A program made the position numbers and the translations under genes. This document shows, one piece after another, positions 1 through 10,617 of a stretch of 64,000 nt of DNA (position 1 is its first letter; each line of letters starts with the position of its first letter). The stretch spans positions 186,001-250,000 of the forward strand of contig NZ_CP053097.1 in NCBI RefSeq assembly GCF_013008815.1, read 5' to 3'. The notes beneath the pieces are model-generated. The model was not told where the DNA came from. It ran no database searches and saw only the letters and a program-made list of their open reading frames with translations. This DNA comes from Mycoplasma miroungirhinis (GTDB taxonomy: Bacteria > Bacillota_I > Bacilli_A > Mycoplasmatales > Metamycoplasmataceae).

Positions 1-19
1 TTATATTTAGAAAGATATA

Positions 20-1810
20 ATGATAGATAATCATCAAAATATTTGAAAAACTATATTAAGTACAACAAATATTGTTGATGTTATCTCTGAATATTGTAAT
101 TTAGTAAAATCAGGAAAAAATTATAAAGCCAATTGCCCTTTTCACAATGAAAAAACATCTTCATTTATTGTAAGTCCTGAAAAACAAATATTTACTTGTT
201 TTGGTTGTCATAAAACTGGTAATGCAATCAAATTTTTAGAATACAGATTAAATTTAACACCAATTGAAGCATTAAAAAAATTAGCATTAAAACTTAATGT
301 TGATATTGCTAAAATTGATAAATTTAAATCAAATGAAACTCAAGAACAAACTGAACTTTTTGAAGCAACTGAAGCTGCAAATAATTTATTTCAATACCAG
401 TTTCATAAATATAAAAATATTGATAGTAATTTAATTAATGTAATTTCGAAACGACAAATTTCAACTGATATTCAAAATCATTTTGTTCTAGGATTTAGTT
501 CAAATGAGATTAATGCATTTGATTATTTGCAAAATAAAGGTTTTGATGAATTTGTTTTATCAAAAATATCAATTTCAAGTTCAACAAATAAAAATATCAA
601 TTTTTTTAATAATCGATTAATGTTTCCAATTTATGATGCAAATTTAAATTGTGTTGGTTTTAGTGCAAGAACAATTGATAATGATAATGTTAAATATTTA
701 AATACTTCAGAAAATGACATTTTTAAAAAACAATCTTTATTTTTTAATTGAAATAATGTTAAAGAAAATATCGCAATTAATAAAGATGTTTATTTAGTAG
801 AAGGACAATTTGATGTTATTGCACTTTATAGAATAGGAATAAATAATGCTTTAGCAGTAATGGGAACATCACTAACAGAAAATCATTTATCAATGTTAAA
901 AAAATGTACAATAAATTTATTTTTTGATGGTGATACAGCAGGTAAAGTAGCAACGATAAAAAATTTAAAAATAATTTTAAAGAATTTACAAAAATATGAA
1001 TTAAATGTCAAAATTGTTCAAAATAATAGTCAAAATGATCCTGATGAAATTTATTTTTCATCCCCTGATGGTGCAAAATTAAAAGAAATAACAGAAAATA
1101 AAGTAGGTTATTTAGATTATATTTATAATTTAATATTCGAAAATTCTAATTATGATACATCGCTTGAACACAAACAAATACTTTTAAAAGAATTTAATGA
1201 TTTTTTAAAAATTTTAAACCCATATGATCAAGAAATTTTAAAACAAAAAGCTGTTTTACAAAATAAATTAGATATTAATTATTTTAAAAACTTCCAATCA
1301 ACACATTTTAATAACTTTTATTCAAATAACCTAATAATAAATAATCAAAACGATTTACAAAAAAGAAAATTCAATAAATTTAGAATAAGAAAAGACACTC
1401 CAAAATCAGATTTCTATCGTTTAGTAAATTTTACAATAACAAAAACATTAACTGATAATAATTATTATCATAAATTACGTAGTGTTATTTTAAAAAAAGG
1501 TAAAAAATGACAAAAAGCAATTTTAGAATTGAATAATCCTAAAAAAAATAAAAATATTAGAATTTCAATGACTAAAGAAAATAAATGAAATACTGACAAA
1601 TTTACTCGTGATTTAAAGGAATTTATTAAAATATTAGATCCCAATGAAAAATTAGATGAAGTTCAATTTAAAGATAATTTACTAAAATTAAAAGATTTTT
1701 ATAGTAATGAAAATAAAATGTGAGAAGAAGATTTTAATGAAATTAATATTAATATTAATGATGAAGAAGTAATTGATAAACTTATAACAATAATTGAAAA
1801 AAAACAATAA
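20..1810 (+). CDS. dnaG: DNA primase DnaG
   Basis: Synthesises RNA primers for replication. The 596-residue product begins with a CHC2 zinc finger (C39, H42, C60, C63). The Toprim core follows, with the acidic residue in VEGQFDV (E261) and the metal-binding DGD (D303, D305). The C-terminal third is poorly conserved, as is usual for the helicase-binding part. The start at 20 gives the expected short lead into the zinc finger. Several TGA codons are read as Trp. It sits 21 bases before rpoD, as in the classical macromolecular-synthesis operon. Confidence 0.95.
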
Positions 1811-1831
1811 CATAGTATTAAGGAAGCTAAA

Positions 1832-3307
1832 ATGAGTACAATAAAAGAAGATGAACAAAAATCAGTTAGAGACCTAATAAAAGCATTTAAAAAATTATTA
1901 AAACAAAAACAAAAAATTGATAAAGATAAACAAACTTTAACGCATGAAGACATTTATAAATTTTTAGATGATAATAAGTTATTTTTAGATGCTGATGAAA
2001 GTGTGGAAATTTTTGATCTTTTAATTCAAGAAAACTTATTAGAAGATAATCTTCTAGAAGATGATGAAGAAGAAATTACTGAAAGCGATTTAGAAGATGG
2101 TTTTCAAAAATATACAGAACCTGAAAAATTAGATTTAGATGAAATTGATCCTTCAGAATTTGAAGCTACAGAGGAATTAGAAGATGATTCAGAATTAAAT
2201 ATTGATGAATTTCATGATGATTCTACTGTAAAAAAAGATGAAGATGATGATACATTAGATGCAGATTTTTATGATGATACTGAAAAATATGTTGAATTTG
2301 AAGAATCTAATGATGATTATGAAGATGATGATGTTGTTAATTTATTAAAAGATTATGACGATGATGAAGATTATTATGATAAAGATTCAATAGAAGATGA
2401 TTCACTTTCTAATAACCTTTCTGAAACAAATGATATTGTTAAATGATATATGCGTTGAATCGGTAAATATGGAAAATTACTAACTCCTAAAGAAGAAAAA
2501 GATTTAGCAATTAAAATGGAAAAAGCTTTACAAGAAGGAAATGACAGAAAATACAAAAAAGCACGTAGTACATTAATAAATCGTAATTTACGTTTAGTAA
2601 TTAATAATGCAAAACGTTATAAAAATCGTGGATTAAGTTTTATTGATCTAATTAGTGAAGGAAATGCTGGTATATTAAAAGCAGTTGATAAATATGATTA
2701 TCATAAAGGATTTAAATTTTCAACTTATGCAACATGATGAATTCGTCAAGCAATAACTAGAGCTGTTGCAGATCAAGCTCGTACAATAAGAGTTCCAGTG
2801 CATATGGTAGAAACAATTAATAAAATCATTAAAATTGAACGTGAATTACAACAAGAAAATGGAAATACACCAACTGATGAAGAAATCGCAACACGTTATG
2901 GTGGTGATATGGATGCTGAAAAAGTTAGATATATTAGAAAAATCAATATTGATCCTATTTCATTAGATAAATCAATTGGTAAAGAAGAAAATTCTAATTT
3001 TAGTGATTTTGTTAAAGATGAAAGTGTGATTAATCCAGTTGATTTTTCATCACAAGAAGAATTATCTTTAATAATAGATGATATGCTTGAAAATTTAGAT
3101 GATGAAGAAGATAGAATTTTAATTAGAAAACGTTATGGTGTGGGTAAAGACGAAAATGGTATTCCATATAGAGCGTACACATTAGATGAACTAGCTCGTG
3201 AAAAAGGAATTACAAAAGAAAGAGTTAGACAAATCGAAACAAAGATTTTAAGGAAATTAAAACATCCACAAAAACGTAAAAAATTAAAAGATTTTTTTAC
3301 TAGTTAA
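1832..3307 (+). CDS. rpoD: RNA polymerase primary sigma factor RpoD/SigA
   Basis: Housekeeping sigma-70 factor of 491 residues. Roughly residues 60-200 form an extremely Asp/Glu-rich segment in place of a typical region 1.1. Region 2 follows, with the motif FSTYATWWIRQAI, whose two adjacent Trp codons include TGA. Region 4.2 carries a helix-turn-helix ([20 protein letters not shown]). AAGGAAG upstream is a plausible ribosome binding site. The only sigma factor in the window; it follows dnaG and nearly abuts the next gene (stop 3307, ATG 3309). Confidence 0.96.
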
Positions 3308-3308
3308 C

Positions 3309-4082
3309 ATGAGAATTAAACATTTAATTGATAATTTATCTCATGATATCGATTTAAGTCTTAAAGAATCATGAGATCCAGTTGGTTTTTCTATTCCTTT
3401 AGCAGGTAAAAAAAATCTAAAAAATGTTTTAATTTGTCATGATATTACTTCAAATGCTCTAAAAGTTGCACTTAAAAATCAATGCAATTTAATAATTTCA
3501 CATCATCCCTTTATTTTTTATCAAAAACTAAAAGATTTTAAAATTTACCCATACAAGAAAAAACTTTATAATCTTTTAAAAAAACACAAAATTAATACTT
3601 ATAGTTTTCATACTGCATTTGATAAAACTAATTTTTTCACTGTTAGAGGTATTTTAAAACTTTTAGATTTAGATGATAAAAATTACATACAATTAAATAA
3701 TTCATTTGCATTGAAAATAAATTTTAATAAAACATTTTTAGAACTTATTAATTTATTAAAAGACAAAGCAAAAATTAAACATATACAAACTAATATTAAA
3801 AAAGAAAATTTAGATAAAAAAATTGCTAATTTTGTGTTATTTCCAGGTTCAGGTTCAGTAGAAGATATAAATAATTTAAAAAATGAAGCTGATTTAATTA
3901 TTACAAGCGATGCAAAATGAAGTGATTTTATTAATTATGATGAAATGAAAATTAATGTAATTAATGTTTCTCATAATTTAGAAAAAGGTTTTATTTATAC
4001 TATGGTAGAATTACTAGAAAAATATCTAGATGAAAGTCAAATTTTTAGTATTTTCGAAGAAGATAAATTTTATAATATTTAA
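3309..4082 (+). CDS. Nif3-like dinuclear metal centre protein (YqfO family)
   Basis: The 257-residue product matches the Nif3/YqfO family: an early HDI motif, then ISHHPFIFY, which supplies paired metal-binding histidines, and a late VSHNLEKG motif. Members fold around a dinuclear metal site; a GTP cyclohydrolase I type 2 label is common but the cellular role is unsettled. It starts one base after the rpoD stop. In Bacillus the relatives also lie just downstream of the sigA operon, which supports the call. One TGA is read as Trp near the end. Confidence 0.85.
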
Positions 4083-4091
4083 GGAGTAATT

Positions 4092-4919
4092 ATGATTAAA
4101 TTAGGAAGTCATATTTCATTTAAATCACCTAATTATCTATTAAGTGCAGTTGAAGAATCAATTCGCAATAATGCAAATTGTATGATGATATATTTAGGAG
4201 CACCACAAACGTCAAAACGGGTAGCTAAGGAACTTTATAATTTATCTGAATATACTAAAAAATATAGTGAATTAATAAAACCAGAAGATATTGTTGTGCA
4301 TGCTCCATATATTGTTAATCCATCTAATCCAGATAAAGCTTTATTTGCTATTAATTTTTTAATTGAAGAAATCAATAGAATGAATTATATTGGAGCTAAA
4401 TATTTAGTATTACATCCAGGAGCATATACAAAATTTTCTTTACAAGAAAGTTTAGAAACATTAATAAATTCTTTAAAACAAATAATTTCTTTAACAAAAG
4501 ATGTTGTTATTTGTTTAGAAACTATGAGCGGAAAAGGAACAGAAGTATTTACTAATTTTAAAGATATTAAATATGTTTTAGATACATTAAATAATGAACG
4601 TATTCAAATGTGTTTAGATACATGTCATATTTGAGACGCAGGTTATAATATAAAAGATTATGATAATTTTAAAAAACAACTAAAAGACTTTGATTTGTTA
4701 AAATATATCAAAGTTATTCATTTAAATGATTCATTAAATGATTTAAATTCTCATAAAGATCGTCATGCAAATATTAATAAAGGATATATTGGATTAAAAA
4801 CATTACAAAAATTTGTTCATGATATTGATTTTGATAATATTCCTATTATTTTAGAAACACCTGTTCCGCCACAAGGTCCAATTTATGATCTAGAAATAGC
4901 TATGCTATTAAAACAATAA
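4092..4919 (+). CDS. nfo: Endonuclease IV (apurinic/apyrimidinic endonuclease)
   Basis: The 275-residue product begins MIKLGSHISF, typical of the Nfo TIM barrel. Zinc-ligand motifs are visible in order: VVHAPYIVN, LVLHPGAY, ICLETMSGKG, MCLDTCHIWDAG, VIHLNDSLND, HKDRHANINKG and LETPVPP. It cleaves the phosphodiester 5' to abasic sites in base excision repair. AAGGAG lies 5 bases before the ATG. One TGA encodes the Trp in HIWDAG, a conserved position, so this is not a broken gene. Confidence 0.95.
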
Positions 4920-4946
4920 AATTAAATTGAAAATGGTTTTTTAATT

Positions 4947-4952
4947 TATAAT
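4947..4952 (+). promoter_or_regulatory. Probable -10 box for rpmG-pepP
   Basis: TATAAT lies 44 bases before the rpmG ATG. A TTGAAA at 4927-4932 could be a -35, but the 14-base gap is short, so only the -10 is claimed. Confidence 0.4.
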
Positions 4953-4995
4953 ATAAAAGATATTTACTAAAATAAGGTAATAAGTAGGAGGAAAT

Positions 4996-5148
4996 ATGCC
5001 AAGAGAAGGATTAATTTTAAGATGTGAACAATGTAAAATGGAAAATTACATTACAAAGAAAAATAAAAAATTACACCCTGAAAAAATAGAAACTAAAAAA
5101 TATTGCCATAAATGCAATGATCATACAAATCACAAAGAAAAAAAATAA
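4996..5148 (+). CDS. rpmG: Ribosomal protein L33
   Basis: A 50-residue basic protein. Two CxxC pairs (C10/C13 and C37/C40) mark a zinc-binding form of bL33. Its sequence [13 protein letters not shown] resembles other mycoplasma L33 proteins. A strong GGAGG lies 5 bases before the ATG. It is followed 12 bases later by pepP, so the two are probably co-transcribed. Confidence 0.9.
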   Translation: MPREGLILRCEQCKMENYITKKNKKLHPEKIETKKYCHKCNDHTNHKEKK

Positions 5149-5160
5149 TAAGGACATAAA

Positions 5161-6201
5161 ATGTTAAAAGAAGAACTATTAAAGTCTTTTGATGAATATA
5201 ATATTGATGCAATTATTTCAGAAGCACCTGAAACAAGACTATGAATGGCTGAAGTAGCAACCACAGATGGTTATTTAGTAATTGAAAAAGAATTGGCTTA
5301 TATATTTGTAGATGGAAGATACATTGAATATGTAACTAACAATGCTAAAAATGTTGAAGTTAAATTGTTAAAAGGTAACTCATTTAGTGAATTTTTAAAA
5401 GAAAAAAATTACAAAAAAGTAGGAATTGAAAAAGATTATCTAAAAGTTGAAACATTAGAGAATTTTCAAAAAATATTACCTGAAGCAGAATTTGTTTCTG
5501 TTGTTGGTCAACAATTTCGTATAAAAAAAGATTTACGTGAATCATCAATTATTGAAGAAGCATGTAAAATTTCACTTGATGCATTTAGCGAAGTTAAAAA
5601 ATATCTAAAAGTAGGAATGACTGAAAAAGAAGTTAGTCATAAATTAGGGTATTTAATGAGACTTTTTGGTGCTGAAAAAGAATCTTTTGATTCAATTGTT
5701 GCTTTTGGTTCTAATGCTGCTGAACCACACCATCATCCAACTAATACACAACTAACTGATGGTGATATTATTAAAATTGATTTTGGTGCTGAATATTTAG
5801 GATGAGCAAGTGATATTACTAGAACATTTTTCTTTGGAACACCAAAAGATAAAAAATTAGTAGATATTTTAGAAATTGTAAAAGAAGCTCAACGTTTAGG
5901 ACGTCAAGCTGTAAAACCAGGAATTACAACAACAGACATTGATAAAATTTGTCGTGATTATATTATAGAAAAAGGTTATGGTGAATACTTTACTCACTCA
6001 ACAGGACATGGAGTAGGAATTAATGTTCATGAATTACCTTATGTCAATGCTTCTAAATCAACAGTTTTAGAACCTGGAATGATAATAACTGTTGAACCTG
6101 GAATTTATATACCGGGTCTAGGTGGTGCAAGAATTGAAGATACTGTTTTAGTTACAGAAAATGGTTCAAAAGTTTTAAGTCGTCCTGAAGAAAATAATTA
6201 A
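5161..6201 (+). CDS. pepP: Xaa-Pro aminopeptidase (M24B family)
   Basis: The 346-residue product has a creatinase-like N-terminal domain (about 1-125) and the M24 pita-bread catalytic domain. Metal-binding motifs in order: IKIDFGAEYLGWASDITR (two Asp), HSTGHGVGI (His), TVEPGIYIPG (Glu) and ARIEDT (Glu). It removes N-terminal residues preceding proline and probably helps salvage amino acids from peptides. The Trp codons include TGA. AAGGA lies 8 bases upstream. A hairpin terminator follows the stop directly. Confidence 0.92.
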
Positions 6202-6222
6202 AGTGCATAAGCACTTTTTATT
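6200..6222 (+). terminator. Rho-independent terminator after pepP
   Basis: AAAGTGC-ATAA-GCACTTT stem-loop overlapping the stop codon, followed by a T-rich tract. Confidence 0.6.
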
Positions 6223-6250
6223 TACAAATTAAAAAGCAAAATGGTAAAAT
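6221..6250 (+). promoter_or_regulatory. Promoter of obg
   Basis: TTTACA (6221-6226), an 18-base spacer and TAAAAT (6245-6250). The ATG of obg is only 6 bases beyond the -10, and no Shine-Dalgarno is present, so the transcript should be leaderless or nearly so. Confidence 0.6.
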
Positions 6251-6256
6251 AATCAT

Positions 6257-7522
6257 ATGAAATTTATAGACGAAGTGAAAATAACCTTAAAAGCAGGAAA
6301 TGGTGGAAATGGTTTAATTAGTTTTAGACGTGAAGCTCATGTTGATCGTGGAGGCCCTGACGGTGGTGATGGTGGAAAAGGTGGAGATATTTATTTTATA
6401 GGAGATAGCGGAATAAATACTCTTTTAAATTTTCATTACAAAAATAAAATTACTGCCCAAGATGGTGAAAACGGTAAAAGAAAAAATTCTTATGGTGCAA
6501 ATGGTAAAGATACTTTTGTAAAAGTACCATTAGGTACATTAGTATATAATTATGATAATTTAATTGCAGATATAACAGAAACAAAATCATATTTAATCGC
6601 ACAAGGTGGAAAAGGTGGAAGAGGTAATTTTAAATTTAAAACCTCTCGTAATACAGCACCAAGATTATCTGAAAATGGAGAATTAGGTCAACATTTAGAA
6701 ATTAAATTAAGTCTAAAAGTTTTAGCAGATGTTGGGTTAGTGGGTAAGCCTAGTGCTGGAAAAAGTACTTTATTATCAAAAATTTCCAATGCAAAACCAA
6801 AAATAGCTGAATATGAATTTACAACATTAGTTCCACAATTAGGTCTTGTTAAATATTATGAAGATAGTTTTGTAGTTACTGATTTACCTGGTTTAATTAA
6901 TGGTGCAAGTGGTGGTAAAGGTCTAGGAATTCAATTTTTAAAACACATTGAAAGATGTAAAATTTTATGTCATATTATTGATTTTGGTTCAAAAGATAAA
7001 AATCCTATTCAAGATTTTGAAGAAATTAATAATGAATTAATTAAATATAATATAAATCTTGAAAAAAGACCACAAATAGTGATTGCAAATAAATCTGACT
7101 TAGAAGATTTTAATTATCATAAACAATTATTTATTAAAAAATATCCAACTATAAAATTAATTGATTATAATTTTAATGCTTCTGAAGATACAAATTATTT
7201 ACTCAAAAATGCAATATACAGTAAATTAAAAGAAGTAGAAAATATGTTAATAAATGAAGTAAATAAAAATGAAATCACAATTACATTAGATGAAGATGAT
7301 TTTGAAATTATTAAAATTTCATTTGATACATATGAAATAAAAGGTAAAAAAATTAAAGAACTTTATAATCGTATTCCTTTAATTAGTTATGATAATTTAA
7401 TGCGTTTTAATAATAAATTAAAAAACTTAGGTGTATGAGAAGAATTACTTAAAAAAGGGGTTGTTGCTGGTGATACTGTAAGAATTGAAAATTACGAATT
7501 TACATGAGATAATGAAAATTAG
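6257..7522 (+). CDS. obg: GTPase Obg/CgtA
   Basis: A 421-residue ribosome-assembly GTPase. The glycine-rich Obg fold fills about residues 1-155 (GGNGLISFRREAHVDRGGPDGGDGG). The G domain follows, with G1 GKPSAGKST, the switch region ending in DLPGLI and G4 NKSD. An OCT-type C-terminal domain is present. The last part reads through TGA Trp codons to TAG at 7520. It is monocistronic and sits just before the tRNA cluster. Confidence 0.96.
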
Positions 7523-7528
7523 TTTTTT

Positions 7529-7557
7529 TTGATAAAAAAGAAAAAATCGTGTATAAT
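7529..7557 (+). promoter_or_regulatory. Promoter of the tRNA cluster
   Basis: TTGATA (7529-7534), a 17-base spacer and a perfect TATAAT (7552-7557). It is the best consensus-like promoter in the window, as expected for stable RNA, and lies 37 bases before the first tRNA. Confidence 0.75.
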
Positions 7558-7594
7558 TATAAAGCAACTTAAAATAATAAAACAATAATAGCGT

Positions 7595-7671
7595 GGAGAA
7601 GTAGCTCAGCTTGGTAGAGCACTTGACTTGGGCTCAAGCGGTCGCAGGTTCGAATCCTGTCTTCTTCACCA
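7595..7671 (+). tRNA. tRNA-Pro (UGG)
   Basis: Cloverleaf with acceptor GGAGAAG/CTTCTTC. The anticodon loop CTTGGGC gives UGG. T-loop TTCGAAT. CCA is encoded. First of eight tRNAs in the cluster. Confidence 0.96.
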
Positions 7672-7676
7672 TTTAT

Positions 7677-7753
7677 GGGGGGGTAGCTCACCCGGCTAGA
7701 GCGCCTGCCTTGCACGCAGGAGGTAGTGGGTTCAAGTCCCATCCTCTCCACCA
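7677..7753 (+). tRNA. tRNA-Ala (UGC)
   Basis: The 5' acceptor strand is seven G residues pairing with CCTCTCC through two G-U pairs. Anticodon loop CTTGCAC gives UGC. CCA is encoded. Confidence 0.96.
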
Positions 7754-7754
7754 T

Positions 7755-7831
7755 GGCTCTGTAGCTCAGTTGGTTAGAGCGTCCGGTTCATACCCGGAAG
7801 GTCAAGAGTTCGACTCTCTTCGGAGCCACCA
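7755..7831 (+). tRNA. tRNA-Met (CAU), elongator
   Basis: Acceptor GGCTCTG/CGGAGCC. The anticodon loop TTCATAC on a TCCGG/CCGGA stem is of elongator type. It lacks the three G-C pairs that mark an initiator. CCA is encoded. Confidence 0.9.
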
Positions 7832-7844
7832 ATGAAATAGATTA

Positions 7845-7921
7845 GGACCTATAGCTCAGTTGGTTAGAGCAACCGGCTCATAACCGGTCGGTCACAGGTT
7901 CGAGTCCTGTTGGGTCCACCA
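7845..7921 (+). tRNA. tRNA-Ile2 (CAU, lysidine-modified)
   Basis: Acceptor GGACCTA/TGGGTCC. Loop CTCATAA on ACCGG/CCGGT. The body closely resembles Bacillus tRNA-Ile2, so the C34 is expected to be converted to lysidine by TilS to read AUA. TilS is not in this window. Confidence 0.82.
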
Positions 7922-7922
7922 T

Positions 7923-8013
7923 GGGCAATTACCCAAGAGGCTGAAGGGAGCAGTCTTGAAAACTGCCAGGGGCTTCACGGCCCGCGGGGGTTCAAATCCC
8001 TCATTGCCCGCCA
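7923..8013 (+). tRNA. tRNA-Ser (UGA)
   Basis: 91 bases with a long variable arm (GGGGCTTCACGGCCCCGCG-like hairpin), acceptor GGGCAAT/ATTGCCC and discriminator G. Loop CTTGAAA gives UGA. CCA is encoded. Confidence 0.95.
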
Positions 8014-8016
8014 TAT

Positions 8017-8047
8017 ATTTATAAAGTTGCATCACTACTTTATAAAT
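8017..8047 (+). other. Stem-loop in the tRNA-Ser/tRNA-fMet spacer
   Basis: Perfect 11-bp arms (8017-8027 and 8037-8047) with a 9-base loop. No T-run follows, so it is not a standard terminator. Inference: a processing signal between tRNAs. Confidence 0.5.
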
Positions 8048-8056
8048 ACCTTATAT

Positions 8057-8132
<76 letters not shown>

Positions 8133-8136
8133 AAAT

Positions 8137-8213
8137 GGTCCAGTGGTAAAGTGGTTTAATACGTCTCCCTGTCACGGAGAAGATCGCGGGTTCAATTCCC
8201 GTCTGGACCGCCA
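8137..8213 (+). tRNA. tRNA-Asp (GUC)
   Basis: Acceptor GGTCCAG/CTGGACC with discriminator G. Loop CTGTCAC gives GUC. CCA is encoded. Confidence 0.95.
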
Positions 8214-8214
8214 T

Positions 8215-8290
8215 GGCTCTGTAGCTCAGTTGGTAGAGCAACGGACTGAAGCTCCGTGTGTCGCTGGTTCGATTCCTGCCGGAGCCACCA
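8215..8290 (+). tRNA. tRNA-Phe (GAA)
   Basis: Acceptor GGCTCTG/CGGAGCC. Loop CTGAAGC gives GAA. CCA is encoded. Last tRNA of the cluster. Confidence 0.95.
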
Positions 8291-8302
8291 TATCAAGCTG
8301 AT

Positions 8303-8327
8303 CGACCCCAAAATAGGGGTTTTTTAT
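8303..8327 (+). terminator. Terminator of the tRNA cluster
   Basis: ACCCC-AAAATA-GGGGT stem-loop (8305-8320) followed by a T tract. Confidence 0.85.
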
Positions 8328-8409
8328 TTTTCTTTTTATCTTTATTTTTTGACAAAAAACTAATTTTGTGTGGGGATTTTTGCTAGTATTTGTATCAGTG
8401 ACAATTTTT

Positions 8410-8471
8410 TTTCCTAATTTTTTCCTAATTTACATATAAATAGACAAAAAATGATTTTATAAACTTATAAT
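8410..8471 (+). promoter_or_regulatory. Tandem repeat and likely promoter before the 8526 gene
   Basis: The 11-base unit TTTCCTAATTT occurs twice in tandem (8410-8420, 8421-8431). It is followed by TAGACA (8441-8446) and TATAAT (8466-8471), 19 bases apart. A TTGACA at 8349-8354 has no matching -10. The rest of 8328-8525 shows nothing else. Confidence 0.4.
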
Positions 8472-8525
8472 AAAAGCGTGGATTAACAATAATCCCAATT
8501 GACTATTTTACACTATGAGGTAAAT

Positions 8526-8876
8526 ATGAAAATATCGGAAAACAGACTTATTGATAGTCTTACACGCACTTTATATTCTAGAATTATGGTATATAGACAA
8601 CAGTGTGCACTATCAAAAAAACTATTTCATCAAGAAATAACAAACAATAAATTAAAAAGTCAAGATACAAAAGAACAAAGCAAATTTAAAACATATCTTC
8701 CTATTATGGATTATTTCAACGAAGGTTTAACCTTTGAAGAAAAATTAATATTCTTTAACGAAATATGAAATGTTAATCCAGATAAAAAATGATACGAAGA
8801 ATATTTCTCTAAAACTACATATTATAAATATTTACACAATGTATTAGACAGTTTATGTATTTTTTTAAATGATTAA
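8526..8876 (+). CDS. Conserved mycoplasma protein, MG284-like (function unknown)
   Basis: 116 residues, soluble, no signal peptide. Begins MKISENRLIDSLTRTLYSR and is Tyr/Phe-rich towards the end, with two TGA Trp codons. From memory it resembles the small MG284/MPN403 family; no search was possible. I chose ATG 8526, with GAGG 7 bases upstream, over an in-frame TTG at 8499. Its last 8 bases overlap the next gene (AATGATTAA), which implies translational coupling. Confidence 0.75.
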
Positions 8877-10029
8877 TTACACATATAATCTAAACCAACA
8901 TGAAACCATTAAAAATTATCGTGAAAATATTTATTTAAGAACTGAAACAAAAATCTTAGATGGTAGTTTAAATATTAATAATTTATTGAATTTAAAAATT
9001 AAAAGACATATTCACAATGATTCAACTATTTTAGAAATTAATTATAAGCATATAACAGATCAACAATTAGTTATAGGGGTATTTATAAATAATAAACCAC
9101 TTCCAATTTCTAAAATATTTACAAATGAAATTAATTTCTCAATGATAACTGGATTAAACAAACTTCCTAAGTTTGATTTTGAAGAAGTAAATCACATTTC
9201 AGTTGTCGTTTATAAAGTTAATAATAACAAAATGACTGAATATTTGAATAGTCATATCGAAATTAGACATAATGAAATAAATAAAACATTTAATTTAGAT
9301 AATGATCATCAATCTTTTGATATACCCTTAGAATTTGAATTTGAAATTTATAGCGGAAATTACGACCAAGTTAATGATGATAAAATCATTAAAAATATTA
9401 AATATGCACGCATTATCTTAATAAATGAAAAGTTAAATCCTTATAAATATTTTAAAAATATTTATTATATTGCTGCTAATATCGTTGATAAAAATAACAA
9501 AATATCAAAGATTCCCATAGCAAATTTATCAGATCTAAAAGCAAAAGTTACTGCCTTACCAGACATAACTGAAGCTATTGATTGCAATTTTGACTTATTA
9601 ACTAATAATCAAAAATTTCAAAATTATGACATTGTCGGTAAATTAACATTAAATACTCATTCATATTATGATTTTAATTTAAATAAAACAATTCAAGGTT
9701 TTAATATTAATTCCCAAGATGGTTATATTATTCCGTATAACTTTAAAGGAATTTTTAGCCCTATATTAATACTTTCCATAAACAATAAATATAAAAATAT
9801 CGTCATATCTAAGATATATAACATAAAACATCCACTATTAAATCCCACAGAAGGTAATATAAAATTAAAAATTTCAGAGGATGTAGAAATTAAAAATAGG
9901 TTAAATTGAATGTCATTTGATAATATTGCAATTTTAAACATTATTGAAAATCAATATACTTTAGACCAACTAGTGACCCTTTCACGAGAAGCATTTGACA
10001 AAATTGAAGAAAATAACGAAGTCATATAA
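8869..10029 (+). CDS. Conserved mycoplasma protein of unknown function (386 aa)
   Basis: No membrane segment or catalytic motif was recognised. The sequence looks beta-rich with alternating polar and hydrophobic residues, and has one TGA Trp near the C terminus. It is the middle member of a three-gene overlapping set. From memory the set resembles M. hominis MHO_1580/MHO_1590-type genes, but this is not verified. It overlaps the gene before by 8 bases and the gene after by about 35. Confidence 0.75.
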
Positions 10030-10501
10030 AAAATTAATTTTTTTGGTTGCTGTTGTATTATCATTAGCAGGTATAATCACCTTAAGTGTAATTTATATTA
10101 AAAAAAACACACAAACTACTAATATAACACATATTAATAAATCACAAAAACAAAAAAATCAAGAAGAAAACAAAAAAACTCAACAAACAAAAGTAAAAGA
10201 AAACAATACAAATCCAATAATGAATCTCAGTTCTGAAAATATTTTTCCATCTGTAAATTTTAGTGATTATTATTCTAAAATAAAGATTATTAACTCTGAA
10301 CCTATTATAGATGAAAACATGATAGCTTATATTATTCAAGATATTATCAAAAAACTGTCTGTAAATTATGGAAAAATTGATGTTGGCTATTTTCAACCTA
10401 AAAAGAACCAACTTCAATTAAAATTTGTATGAAAATCAGAAAATCAAATTATTTATAAAAATTATTTTTTTAATTTATACGATGAAAATTTAAAAAAATA
10501 A
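9995..10501 (+). CDS. Small single-pass membrane protein, unknown function
   Basis: 168 residues: a basic N terminus, one hydrophobic segment (about residues 14-34, LIFLVAVVLSLAGIITLSVI), a Lys/Gln/Asn-rich stretch, then a compact domain. No ATG is available, so TTG at 9995 is taken as the start. It overlaps the previous gene by 35 bases, and GAGAAG lies just upstream. The last 23 residues follow a TGA Trp. A tail-out membrane partner for the two upstream proteins is an inference only. Confidence 0.65.
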
Positions 10502-10510
10502 TTACAATCA

Positions 10511-10548
10511 AAGTCATGAATTAAAATAAATTCATGGCTTATTTTTTT
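10511..10548 (+). terminator. Terminator after the three-gene set
   Basis: 12-base arms AAGTCATGAATT / AATTCATGGCTT (one G-T pair) with a 6-base loop, followed by ATTTTTTT. Confidence 0.75.
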
Positions 10549-10565
10549 AAAATACATATGATGAC

Positions 10566-10588
10566 TTTTAGTACAATATGTACTAAAA
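10566..10588 (+). promoter_or_regulatory. 23-bp palindrome over the prfA promoter
   Basis: Perfect 10-base arms TTTTAGTACA / TGTACTAAAA around ATA. The expected -35 for the -10 at 10603-10608 falls inside it, as an operator would. Confidence 0.5.
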
Positions 10589-10602
10589 TAAATAAATTAT
10601 TA

Positions 10603-10608
10603 TATAAT
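10603..10608 (+). promoter_or_regulatory. -10 box of prfA
   Basis: TATAAT 9 bases before the ATG at 10618. No Shine-Dalgarno lies in between. Confidence 0.55.
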
Positions 10609-10617
10609 AATAAAATT

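Noticed and set aside
7845-7921. Second elongator Met tRNA
   Set aside because: The body matches the Ile2 (CAU) type rather than Met; three CAU tRNAs fit Met, fMet and Ile2.
10534-10617. Longer N terminus for prfA
   Set aside because: It would lie across the terminator, palindrome and -10 box; RF1 homology begins at about 10618.
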